Positions 18,401 through 24,846 of a DNA stretch of 64,000 nt are shown here, one piece after another. The DNA is from Gordonia asplenii. Its GTDB lineage: Bacteria; Actinomycetota; Actinomycetes; Mycobacteriales; Mycobacteriaceae. The position numbers and the translations under genes were made by a program. The DNA lies in assembly GCF_012933505.1 (NCBI RefSeq), contig NZ_JABBNB010000015.1, positions 87,050 through 151,049 of the forward strand. Reading direction: 5' to 3'. The notes beneath the pieces are model-generated. The model made no database searches, was not told the DNA's origin, and was given only the letters and a program-made list of their open reading frames with translations. The number at the start of each line of letters is the position of its first letter. The stretch's first letter is position 1.

Positions 18401-18509
18401 CGCCGCCTTCGCCAACCGGGGTGGCGTCGACGTGGACATCGCCGAGAAGTGGTTTGCCGAGCTGTCGGCGTCGCCGCGGTACCACGTAGATGTGTGGGCG
18501 GCGGGTTAG
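15456..18509 (+). CDS. Self-sufficient cytochrome P450: class-I-like haem domain fused to CPR-type reductase
   Basis: 1017 residues. The haem domain (about 1-410) has the I-helix motif AGNETT (246-251), ExxR (Glu285-Arg288) and the haem loop FGDGTHFCLG with ligand Cys356. Its sequence resembles soluble actinobacterial CYP125/142-like P450s and not CYP102. An Ala/Thr-rich linker (410-443) leads to a flavodoxin FMN domain (FFGSNFGTAEETAQ, 448-461), then an FAD domain with RYYSIS (795-800) and an NADPH domain with GSGTGLAPFRGF (871-882), ending DVWAAG like the CYP102 reductase. It should pass NADPH electrons to haem within one chain and hydroxylate a substrate. AGGAAAGCAGGA precedes the ATG. It is in an operon with the upstream hydrolase and is probably under operator 14101. 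Confidence 0.93.
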   Translation: MATIPDFLDPGLYTDGVPYQLLDELREQAPVQWVDEPASGSFDGGPGYWLVLSHELVSQVSRTPADFSSSRGTAFLREQRPSDIAVLRRMMLHMDPPDHTKLRKIVNKAFTPMAIRKTLFDSITHHAREVVNTVCEKGSADLLGEIAAEMPLLILAELLGVPAEDRHLLYSWTNALVGIDDPEYGGDPQVFLDAFAQMFAYARAKTAEKRANPTNDVWSTVVNAEVDGERLSDGDLDRFFQLLMIAGNETTRNLIAGGMNMLFTHPDQFDRLRADISLLPTAIEEMLRFNPSVIQFRRTVTRDLEFGGVQMKENDRVVINYAAANRDPAVFADPHTFDIGRDPNPHNSFGDGTHFCLGSNLARLQVRALLTELLTRLPDIAPGGDPERMRSNFINGIKRMPVVFTPSARVVGVDVEEAAAQQDSADVAPAASTPEAAPTHQTPLHIFFGSNFGTAEETAQIIADEAKRRGFAPDLADLDDAANGLSSDGAVIVVTATYNGTPPDNAGVFAQAIESSSFSATGIRYAVFGCGNSEWDKTFQHFPRVVDAGLAAAGGTRIGERGEGDADGDFDESFETWLESLWPALAAAVGLSADDLSATSRTDRFRIEVVSPTRPGPFVESRGAVPMRLTDARGLTRQVGDLNIKTVRHIEFELPAGTTYAAGDHLGVIPHNGPDLVARVVDRFNLDPAAVIVIRADDAESTFLPVGERISLGDLLRDYVELQGIASRRNVEAMLEHTRYPWTRDALSGLLESPEAFRVNVIDRRKSVLDLLEEHPACELPFESYLESLGPLAPRYYSISSSPRSGPGVCSITVGVLAEDARSGSGLTYRGVCSNFLDGKRAGDDVYAFVRDTSTTFRLPADHSVPVIMIGSGTGLAPFRGFLAERAGLAADGAQLGEALVIAGARHPQADLLYADEFREYGRRGIARIEHAFSRVPNTPKVYVQDRVSELAEEILSKVDAGAHVYLCGASAMADGVGDALIAAFANRGGVDVDIAEKWFAELSASPRYHVDVWAAG

Positions 18510-18519
18510 GAACGGCCTC

Positions 18520-18665
18520 GCACTGCTGCGCGAAGGCGCTTCGCCCGCTCCCCGGGTGTCGCACTGCTGCGCGAAGGCGCTTCGCCGTTGCGCGGAGGCG
18601 TTCCACCCGCTCCCCGAGTGCTTCGCCGCTCCCCGGGCGCTCCACCCGCTCCCCGAGTGCCGAAG
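18520..18665. repeat. CTCCCCGAGTGC-family repeat cluster
   Basis: GCACTGCTGCGCGAAGGCGC occurs at 18520 and 18561 (41-bp period); CCGCTCCCCGAGTGC occurs at 18607 and 18646 (39-bp period). Related copies lie at 26.4 and 26.8 kb. The rest of the 373-bp gap to 18882 holds only scattered similar tips (e.g. TACTCGGGGAGCGAAG near 18825). Confidence 0.7.
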
Positions 18666-18882
18666 CGAGCTTGCGAGCTTCGGTGTAACGAGGGGTCGGC
18701 GACCCGAACCGCCCAACGTACCTACCGCACGTCGTCGAAATGCCCAGGCATACAAAGTATTCGGGGCCCAGCTGAATGCGTCGTCGCAGCGCCCCAACTC
18801 ACCCCGAAGTTCGCGTCTCACTTCGGTACTCGGGGAGCGAAGGGGCGCGGCGGGCACTGTCAACAACCAAAGGAACCACCAA

Positions 18883-19206
18883 ATGAAACTTCCACTCGAA
18901 TGGGTCGGCGACCCGAAACTCGCCTATTTCGCGCTCGAACGCAAGGTCTCGCCCGGCCTGGAAGAGTTCGTACGCACCGACGCCTTCCTTGACGCGATGA
19001 CCGCCGCGACGTCGATTCAGCGATTGGTCGGGCACGCCGTCCGCGGCGCCCAGGCGGCGATCGCCGGATCGCTGGGATTTCCCACCGGGCGTCAGGTCGA
19101 ACGGTTGACCCGCGCCGTCGAGCAACTCGGTGAGCAGCTGTCGCTGCCGCCGGCCGAGCGCGTGGTCACCTCACACGTAGTTCGCGAGATGGAGGACCGG
19201 TCATGA
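18883..19206 (+). CDS. Small protein paired with a PHA-synthase-like enzyme
   Basis: 107 residues of no family I can name with certainty. It begins MKLPLEWVGDPKLAYFALER, is largely helical, and has a predicted amphipathic or coiled-coil stretch near 70-92 (GRQVERLTRAVEQLGEQL). That pattern recalls the C-terminal helices of PhaE/PhaR or phasin-like proteins that partner PHA synthases. The ATG at 18883 is preceded by AAAGGAACCACCAA; the frame is open far upstream but only through repeats. Its stop overlaps the next start (ATGA at 19203), so the two are translationally coupled. I infer a synthase subunit or granule-associated helper, at moderate confidence for the role. Confidence 0.75.
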   Translation: MKLPLEWVGDPKLAYFALERKVSPGLEEFVRTDAFLDAMTAATSIQRLVGHAVRGAQAAIAGSLGFPTGRQVERLTRAVEQLGEQLSLPPAERVVTSHVVREMEDRS

Positions 19207-20264
19207 AAGCTCTCGGCGTCGAGATCCCCGAAGCGATCACCGGACGCCTCGACCGCACCCGGTTGCGCGCGGTCAACGGGCTGCGTCTGCTCGCGGGCCT
19301 GGACCGACCCGGCGTCGGCTGCACGCCGCACACCGTCGTGTGGTCCGACGGCCGTGCGACGATGCGGCGTTACCGCGCCGGTGTCGGAAACGGGTCACCG
19401 ATTCTATTGGTGCCCAGTCTGGTCAACCGCAGCTACATCTGGGATCTGCGTCCCGGCGACAGCGTCGTCGAACTGCTGATCGCAGCGGGACACGATGTGT
19501 ATCTTCTCGACTGGGGCGAGCCCGACGCACGCGACGCGTCGGCGTCGATGAGCCGCTACACCGATGATTACCTGCAGCAGGCGTTCGACCGGACCGTCGA
19601 GCTGTCCGGGGAGGTGCCTATCGTGATCGGGCACTGCTTCGGCGGTCTGATCGCATTGTTGTGGGCGGCGTCGAATCCGCCGCAACAGCCGCGCGCGCTG
19701 ATAACCATTGCGGCGCCGACGAATTGGTCGGAGATGGGGCCGCTGTCGTGGCTGACCCAGCAGGGCCGGATCGAGCCGGAAGACATCCTCGACGACACCG
19801 GCAACGTACCGCCGGACGCGATGTTGCGGGCGTTTCAGATGATCCGGCCGCTGGGCGACGTTACCGGTTACGTCACGATGATCGACCGGTTGCACGATCG
19901 TCAAGCGACACAGGCGATTTGGGCGTTGACCCACTGGGCGCACGACCATGTGCCGTTCCCCGGTGGAGTGTTCGTGGAGATGATCCGCGTGCTCAACCGG
20001 GACAACGCGCTGGTGACCGGCAAGGTGATGCTGGGCGGCAAGCTTCGTTCGCTCGACTCGATCACCACGCCGTTCCTAAACATCTACGGCACCACCGATC
20101 ACGTGACACCGCCTGCGTCGGTGGCGCCGTTGACGGCGCTCGTCGGCACCGGCGGCGACGAACGGGTGCTCAAGGCCGGTCACGTCGGCCTCCTCGTCGG
20201 TGGATCAGCCAGGAAGAAGACGGTGCCTGCGATCGTGGAATGGTTGGCCGAGAAGGGAACGTAG
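19203..20264 (+). CDS. PhaC class III-like polyester synthase or cysteine-type hydrolase
   Basis: 353 residues, the length of class III PHA synthases, which join hydroxyacyl-CoA units into polyester. The alpha/beta fold carries a lipase-like box with cysteine, GHCFGG (Cys145), with Asp299 in GTTDHVTPP and His327 in LKAGHVGLLVG, which is the PhaC catalytic triad. VPSLVNRSYIWDL and DVYLLDWG are also typical of PhaC. Coupled to the 107-residue gene upstream by ATGA overlap; tandem hairpins follow. Class III enzymes need a PhaE subunit of about 350 residues, which is missing here, so the small protein may replace it. It could instead be a PhaC-like enzyme with another acyl-transfer task in the pathway. 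Confidence 0.85.
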   Translation: MKALGVEIPEAITGRLDRTRLRAVNGLRLLAGLDRPGVGCTPHTVVWSDGRATMRRYRAGVGNGSPILLVPSLVNRSYIWDLRPGDSVVELLIAAGHDVYLLDWGEPDARDASASMSRYTDDYLQQAFDRTVELSGEVPIVIGHCFGGLIALLWAASNPPQQPRALITIAAPTNWSEMGPLSWLTQQGRIEPEDILDDTGNVPPDAMLRAFQMIRPLGDVTGYVTMIDRLHDRQATQAIWALTHWAHDHVPFPGGVFVEMIRVLNRDNALVTGKVMLGGKLRSLDSITTPFLNIYGTTDHVTPPASVAPLTALVGTGGDERVLKAGHVGLLVGGSARKKTVPAIVEWLAEKGT

Positions 20265-20297
20265 GACGGCTTCAGGACTGAAAACTGTCATTTCACC

Positions 20298-20326
20298 GCC
20301 GCCCAGGGACATCTTCTCTGGGCGGC
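20298..20326 (+). terminator. Stem-loop after the PHA-synthase-like gene
   Basis: A perfect 9-bp stem GCCGCCCAG/CTGGGCGGC around an 11-nt loop, 33 bp after the stop. No long T-run, as is common in actinobacteria. Confidence 0.6.
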
Positions 20327-20333
20327 CATGAGA

Positions 20334-20359
20334 GTGCCGAGTGCAATCTGCCTCGGCAC
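20334..20359 (+). terminator. Second stem-loop
   Basis: A perfect 8-bp stem GTGCCGAG/CTCGGCAC, followed by a short T-containing stretch (GGTTCTTATCT). With the first it makes a tandem terminator that separates this unit from the operator at 20378. Confidence 0.55.
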
Positions 20360-20377
20360 GGTTCTTATCTCAGCATA

Positions 20378-20397
20378 TTGACCGTACGTGCGGTCAG
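20378..20397. promoter_or_regulatory. Palindromic operator site 5, before the frameshifted acyl-CoA ligase gene
   Basis: TTGACCGTACGTGCGGTCAG, 71 bp before the ATG at 20469. Close to consensus. Confidence 0.78.
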
Positions 20398-20468
20398 CAC
20401 TTACAGTGATCTGCATCGCATCATCGCGCCGCGCGGCGCGTCGGTCCCACCCTCGACAGGAGCATCAC

Positions 20469-22003
20469 ATGACGACCGCATCCGTTCCCGGCGGCATCGC
20501 CGATTGGATCGTCCGACGCGCACAGCGCTCGCCCGACCGTATCGCCGTCGTCGACGCCGACGGCGGTTCCGAATGGACCTACGCTCAGCTCGCCGACCGA
20601 ATGCACGGCACCGCAACGGGTTTGCGTGATCTCGGGGTCCGCAGCGGTGACCGGGTGCTGATCGTGTTGGACAACTGCCCCGAGTTCATCGAGTACGTCT
20701 TCGCCGTCGCGTCGGTCGGCGCGATCGCGGTTCCGGTCAATTTCCGGCTGTCGGCGGGTGAGATCGCCTATCTGATCAGCGACGCACAGCCGGTCGTCGT
20801 CGTGCACAACGAACGATTCGCCGGACTGACGAAAGACGCACTCGACGGTGCCGCGCTGTCACCGCGCGTCGTCGACGTGGACACGGCACCCGCGTATGTC
20901 CCCGGGCACTCGCGCACGGTGGCGGCCGTCGATGACGACGACGTGTGCATGATCATGTACACCTCGGGAACTACCGGACGCCCCAAGGGCGCGATGATCA
21001 CCCACGGCCATCTGCGGTGGAACACTTTCAACATCCTCACCGTCGACGGCGGCGTAAGCAGCTCCGACGTCACCCTCAGCGTCGCGCCGCTGTTTCACAT
21101 CGGCGCATTCGGACTGCTGACGCTGCCGCTGCTCTACGTCGGCGGAACCGTCGTATTGCAGCGGGCCTTCAGTCCGCGTGAGACGCTCGCCGCGTTCGAA
21201 AGGCACTCTGTCACAATATGTTTCCTGGTTCCGGCGATGTGGGCGGCACTGGCACAGGTTGCGGACTTCGACAGCTTCGACGTCGCCGCCATGCGGTTCG
21301 TGCTCAGTGGCGGCGCGCCCTGCCCGCTCCCGGTCATCCGCTTCTTCCAGGGCAAGGGCTGGGCCTTTCTGGAGGGCTTCGGCATGACCGAGTTCGGGCC
21401 GTCGACGCTGCTGCTCGACGACGCCCACGTCGTCTCGCACGCCGGGACCGTCGGCCGGCCGTTCCTGCACACCGATGTCGCCATCGTCGACGAGTTCGAC
21501 CGCCCGGTCCGCGACGGCGACGTAGGAGAGCTCATCCTCCGCGGCCCGACGACCTTCGCCGGATACTGGGGACTGCCGGACGCGACGTCAGAAGCGTTGC
21601 GCGGCGGCTGGTTTCATTCCGGCGACCTCGCGCGCAGCGATGCCGAGGGCTTCGTCACCATCGTCGACCGCAAGAAGGACATGGTGATCACCGGCGGTGA
21701 GAACGTCTATCCGGCCGAGGTGGAGCACATGCTGCGTGAGCATCCCGAGGTCGCCGACGTCGCGGTCATCGGTGTGCCCGACGAGCGGTGGGGTGAGGCG
21801 GTGACCGCGACGTCGTGCCCACCGACGGTTCGGCGGTGACGGCGGCCGATCTGATCGCGTTCGGCCGAGCCGACATCGCACACTTCAAGGCACCCAAATC
21901 CGTTGTGCTGCAAAGCGAATTACCGCGCAGCGCAACCGGAAAGCTTCTCAAGCGAACACTTCGCGAACAACTGACCGGCAACGCAGAGGCGGTAACACGA
22001 TGA
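20469..22003 (+). pseudogene. AMP-dependent acyl-CoA ligase interrupted by a -1 frameshift
   Basis: A FadD-like acyl-CoA ligase in two frames. The main frame (20469-21839) carries IMYTSGTTGRPKGAM, the EGFGMTEFGPS motif and the GWFHSGDLA hinge, then runs out of frame after WGEAVTAT and stops early. The C-terminal part, including the catalytic lysine motif SATGKLLKR, continues in another frame (about 21812-22003). One base is missing near 21807-21814 relative to an intact gene. Without the C-terminal lysine the enzyme would lack adenylation activity. This may be a real inactivating mutation, a sequencing error, or (less likely) recoding. AGGAG precedes the ATG. The distal frame overlaps the acyl-CoA dehydrogenase start by ATGA, so the pair was one operon. 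Confidence 0.85.
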
Positions 22004-23160
22004 GCACGCAACAATGGACTACTCCCGAACGGATCGCATTGCGCGAGATGGTGGACGCCTTCACCCGTAAGGAGATCGTCCCGAACATCGCCGGCTGGGA
22101 ACGCGACGGCGCGCTGCCGAAAGAGTTGCACCGCAAGGCAGCCGAACTCGGGCTGCTCGAACTCGGCGTCGCGGAGGCGGCGGGCGGCATGGGCGACTAC
22201 ATCGACTTCTTCATCGCCAACGAGCAGATCATCCTGTCCGGCGGAAGCAGCGGGCTGTGCTCGGCGCTGATGACGCATTCGATCGCGACGCCGCACATCG
22301 TTGCCAGCGGCGACACGCACCTCATCGACAAGTACGTGCGCCCGACGATCGCGGGAGAGATGATCGGATCACTCGGCGTCACCGAGCCGGGTACCGGGTC
22401 CGACGTCGGGGCCATCGCGACCCGAGCGGTGCGCACCGGCGATCACTACGTGGTCAACGGCGCCAAGACGTTCATCACGTCGGGAACCCGCGCGGACTTC
22501 GTGACCACCGCGGTGCGGACCGGCGGACCGGGCCACCGTGGGGTGTCGTTGCTGGTCATCGACACCGACAGCCCCGGCTTCTCGGTGACGTCGAAGCTGG
22601 ACAAGATGGGCTGGCTGTGTTCGGACACCGCCGAGTTGTCGTTCGACGACGTGGCGGTGCCCGCCGAGAATCTCGTCGGGCCGGAAGGGACTGGCTTCCT
22701 GCAACTGATGCGACGCTTCGAATCCGAGCGGCTGCTGATGGCCGTGCAGGCCGTCGCCACGGCGCAACGATGCCTGGATCTGACCGTCGACTGGGCGCAC
22801 AATCGCGTCACATTCGGTGAACCGCTGGCCGCGCGGCAGGTGATTCGGCATCGGCTCGCTGAGATGGGCCGACAGGTCTGCGCGGCACGGGCCTATGTGC
22901 GCGACGTCGTATCACGTTGGGCCGCAGGCGATGACGTGAACACCGAAGTCGCCATGGCGAAGAATACCGCGGTCTACGCATGCGACTTCGTCACGAATGA
23001 GGCGGTGCAGATTCACGGTGGGATGGGATTCATGCGGGAGTCCGAAGTGGAGCGGCACTACCGCGACGAGCGTGTCCTCGGCATCGGCGGCGGCACCAAC
23101 GAGATGATGAACGAGATCATCGCCAAGGACGTCGTGGACCGGGCGAAGGGCGCGATCTGA
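22000..23160 (+). CDS. Acyl-CoA dehydrogenase, isovaleryl/long-chain type active site
   Basis: 386 residues, full length. An FAD enzyme introducing the alpha,beta double bond in an acyl-CoA. GSLGVTEPGTGSDVG (about 123-137) and HGGMGFMRESEVERHYRDER are family signatures. The usual C-terminal base (Glu in YEGT) is Gly here (GIGGGTNEMM), while Glu243 in FESERLLMA sits where isovaleryl- and long-chain acyl-CoA dehydrogenases carry their base. This points to branched or bulky acyl-CoA substrates. It overlaps the acyl-CoA ligase gene by four bases and shares its operator. It converges with the DUF4189 gene, only five bases between stops. Confidence 0.92.
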   Translation: MSTQQWTTPERIALREMVDAFTRKEIVPNIAGWERDGALPKELHRKAAELGLLELGVAEAAGGMGDYIDFFIANEQIILSGGSSGLCSALMTHSIATPHIVASGDTHLIDKYVRPTIAGEMIGSLGVTEPGTGSDVGAIATRAVRTGDHYVVNGAKTFITSGTRADFVTTAVRTGGPGHRGVSLLVIDTDSPGFSVTSKLDKMGWLCSDTAELSFDDVAVPAENLVGPEGTGFLQLMRRFESERLLMAVQAVATAQRCLDLTVDWAHNRVTFGEPLAARQVIRHRLAEMGRQVCAARAYVRDVVSRWAAGDDVNTEVAMAKNTAVYACDFVTNEAVQIHGGMGFMRESEVERHYRDERVLGIGGGTNEMMNEIIAKDVVDRAKGAI

Positions 23161-23165
23161 GTCAC

Positions 23166-23552
23166 TCAGTCGCCGACGCAGGTCGAAGTCAGCAGAACTG
23201 TGTTGGGATTCCAGCCGGCGAATTCGAATGCCTGCGCCCGGGCAGCGGTGCGGGTGGGTGCGTAGGCCCACCAGAAGGCGTTGGTGGAGGTGTTGCGGAC
23301 GAGTGCGCCGCAGTTGTCGTTCAAGGTCATCACCTGGCAGTCGGACTGGCCGCACTTGTCTTTTGCGACGTAACGCGCGTCGCCGGCCGATGAGAAATTG
23401 ATGGCGGTGCCCCATGCGTGGGTGCTGGGGGAGTAGGAGATAGCGCCCCAATGGTTGCTCGCCGCGGAGGCTTGGGCGGGAACCAGCATGGCACCGCTTG
23501 CGGCCATCGCGAGGAGTCCGCCGGTCAGTGCGCGCTTGATGTTGAGGTTCAT
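23166..23552 (-). CDS. Small secreted DUF4189-like protein
   Basis: 128 residues. The N terminus is a Sec signal peptide (KRALTGGLLAMAASGAMLVP, then AQASAASN, probable cut after ASA). The mature part resembles DUF4189 (WGAISYSP, then WGTAINFSSAGDA, then CGQSDCQVM) and has four cysteines, two of them in CGQSDC, likely in disulfides. Many mycobacteria and gordoniae secrete such proteins; the function is unknown. The ATG at 23552 follows GAAGGACAACACG on the minus strand; an upstream in-frame extension has no signal-peptide logic. The promoter region is shared with the alcohol dehydrogenase operator and two GGGGAGTACT boxes. Confidence 0.85.
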   Translation of the reverse strand: MNLNIKRALTGGLLAMAASGAMLVPAQASAASNHWGAISYSPSTHAWGTAINFSSAGDARYVAKDKCGQSDCQVMTLNDNCGALVRNTSTNAFWWAYAPTRTAARAQAFEFAGWNPNTVLLTSTCVGD

Positions 23553-23638
23553 CGTGTTGTCCTTCTCGTGGGTGGAGCGCCGGAAGAGTCTGTAACGGCG
23601 ACAACACAATTCAAAGCGAAGATCTACTCGATGCCAAT

Positions 23639-23673
23639 GGGGAGTACTACCCACCGGCAGGGGAGTACTCCCC
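23639..23673. promoter_or_regulatory. Two direct GGGGAGTACT boxes, 21 bp apart
   Basis: GGGGAGTACTACCC (23639-23652) and the perfect palindrome GGGGAGTACTCCCC (23660-23673) start exactly 21 bp apart (two helix turns). They lie between the divergent DUF4189 and alcohol dehydrogenase genes, 14 bp from the shared operator. Likely an activator site. Confidence 0.55.
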
Positions 23674-23686
23674 TACGGTTCAGCGC

Positions 23687-23706
23687 TTGACCGTACGGAC
23701 GGTCAA
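23687..23706. promoter_or_regulatory. Palindromic operator site 6, before the alcohol dehydrogenase gene
   Basis: TTGACCGTACGGACGGTCAA, 28 bp before the ATG at 23735. Perfect 9-base outer arms TTGACCGTA/ACGGTCAA-like; close to consensus. Confidence 0.78.
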
Positions 23707-23734
23707 ACATATGGTGGAAGAGAAAGGAGCTGTC

Positions 23735-24835
23735 ATGCACATCAATGCTGCTGTACTTCGTGATCTGGAGTCTCCGCTCGCAATCGAGACACTCGACCTT
23801 CGGGACCCCGGTTCGGGTGAGGTTCTCGTCGAGATCGCCGCGACCGGACTGTGCCACACCGACCTGCTGCCCCGGCGTCGTGGATTCATGGCGGCGCCAC
23901 CGATCGTGCTCGGCCACGAGGGCGCCGGGGTCGTCCGGGCGATCGGCGCCGGCGTCGACGCACTCCAGGTCGGCGACCACGTCCTGATCTCCTATGCGTC
24001 CTGCGGGAACTGCCGCAACTGTGAGGCCGGCGAACCGTTTAACTGCTACCGGTTCTTCGCCCTCAACATGACTGGGCGACAGGGTGATTCGTCGGGACCC
24101 ATGCTCGACGCCGACGGTGACCCGGTGGCGTCGAGCTGGTTCGGGCAGTCATCGCTGGCAACCCACACGGTGGTCGCGGCGTCGCACGTCGTCGCGGTCG
24201 ACCGCGACCTTCCGTTGGAACTGCTCGCACCGCTCGGGTGTGGCTTTCAGACCGGTGCCGGCGCGATACTGCGTGCGCTGCGGATGCCCGCGGGGTCGAC
24301 AGTCGCCGTCGTCGGAGTGGGGGCCGTCGGGCTCGCCGCGGTGATGGCCGCCCGCGCCGCCGACTGTGCCGAGATCATCGCCGTCGATCGCAACCCAGCC
24401 CGGCTATCGGTCGCGGAAAAGGTCGGTGCCACAAGGTCATTCGATTCGACCGTCGAGAACATCGAGCGCGCTGTCCGATCCGCGGTCCGCGGCGGCGTCG
24501 ACGCCGTGGTCGACACCACGGGCAGCGCCGACGTCGTCGAAGCCGCAATCGGCGCGGTTCGCCCCGGTGGTCGGGTAGCGATGATCGGGACGGCGGATCG
24601 TGCGCTGTCGATCGCACCCGGTGCGCTCGCCGCGGGCAAGTCGCTCATCGGCGTCATCGAGGGTGGCGCCGTCCCGGGCGAGTTCCTCCCGGAACTGATA
24701 AAGCTCTGGCGCGCAGGCAAATTCCCCATCGACGACCTCGTCTCGGTGTACCCCCTCGACGACATCGCGCAGGCCGAGGCGGACCTTCGCTCCGGCGCGG
24801 TCGTGAAGCCCGTCGTCGTACCTTCGAGAAACTGA
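23735..24835 (+). CDS. Zinc-dependent alcohol dehydrogenase (aryl/allylic alcohol type)
   Basis: 366 residues of the medium-chain zinc ADH family. Catalytic zinc ligands Cys40 (GLCHTD), His61-Glu62 (LGHEGAG) and Cys169 (PLGCGFQTG) are present, as are the structural-zinc cysteines 90, 93, 96 and 104 (CGNCRNCEAGEPFNC). The Rossmann motif GVGAVGLAAVMAA is followed by AVDRN, whose Asp favours NAD+. The PLGCGFQTGAGAI segment recalls XylB-like benzyl alcohol and geraniol dehydrogenases. AGAAAGGAG precedes the ATG at 23735. It probably oxidises the alcohol made by the P450 and passes the aldehyde to the dehydrogenase encoded 11 bp downstream. Confidence 0.92.
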   Translation: MHINAAVLRDLESPLAIETLDLRDPGSGEVLVEIAATGLCHTDLLPRRRGFMAAPPIVLGHEGAGVVRAIGAGVDALQVGDHVLISYASCGNCRNCEAGEPFNCYRFFALNMTGRQGDSSGPMLDADGDPVASSWFGQSSLATHTVVAASHVVAVDRDLPLELLAPLGCGFQTGAGAILRALRMPAGSTVAVVGVGAVGLAAVMAARAADCAEIIAVDRNPARLSVAEKVGATRSFDSTVENIERAVRSAVRGGVDAVVDTTGSADVVEAAIGAVRPGGRVAMIGTADRALSIAPGALAAGKSLIGVIEGGAVPGEFLPELIKLWRAGKFPIDDLVSVYPLDDIAQAEADLRSGAVVKPVVVPSRN

Positions 24836-24846
24836 CTGGAGTCACC

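Noticed and set aside
21800..21840. Programmed frameshift in the acyl-CoA ligase
   Set aside because: No slippery heptamer or downstream hairpin is evident; mutation or sequence error is more likely.
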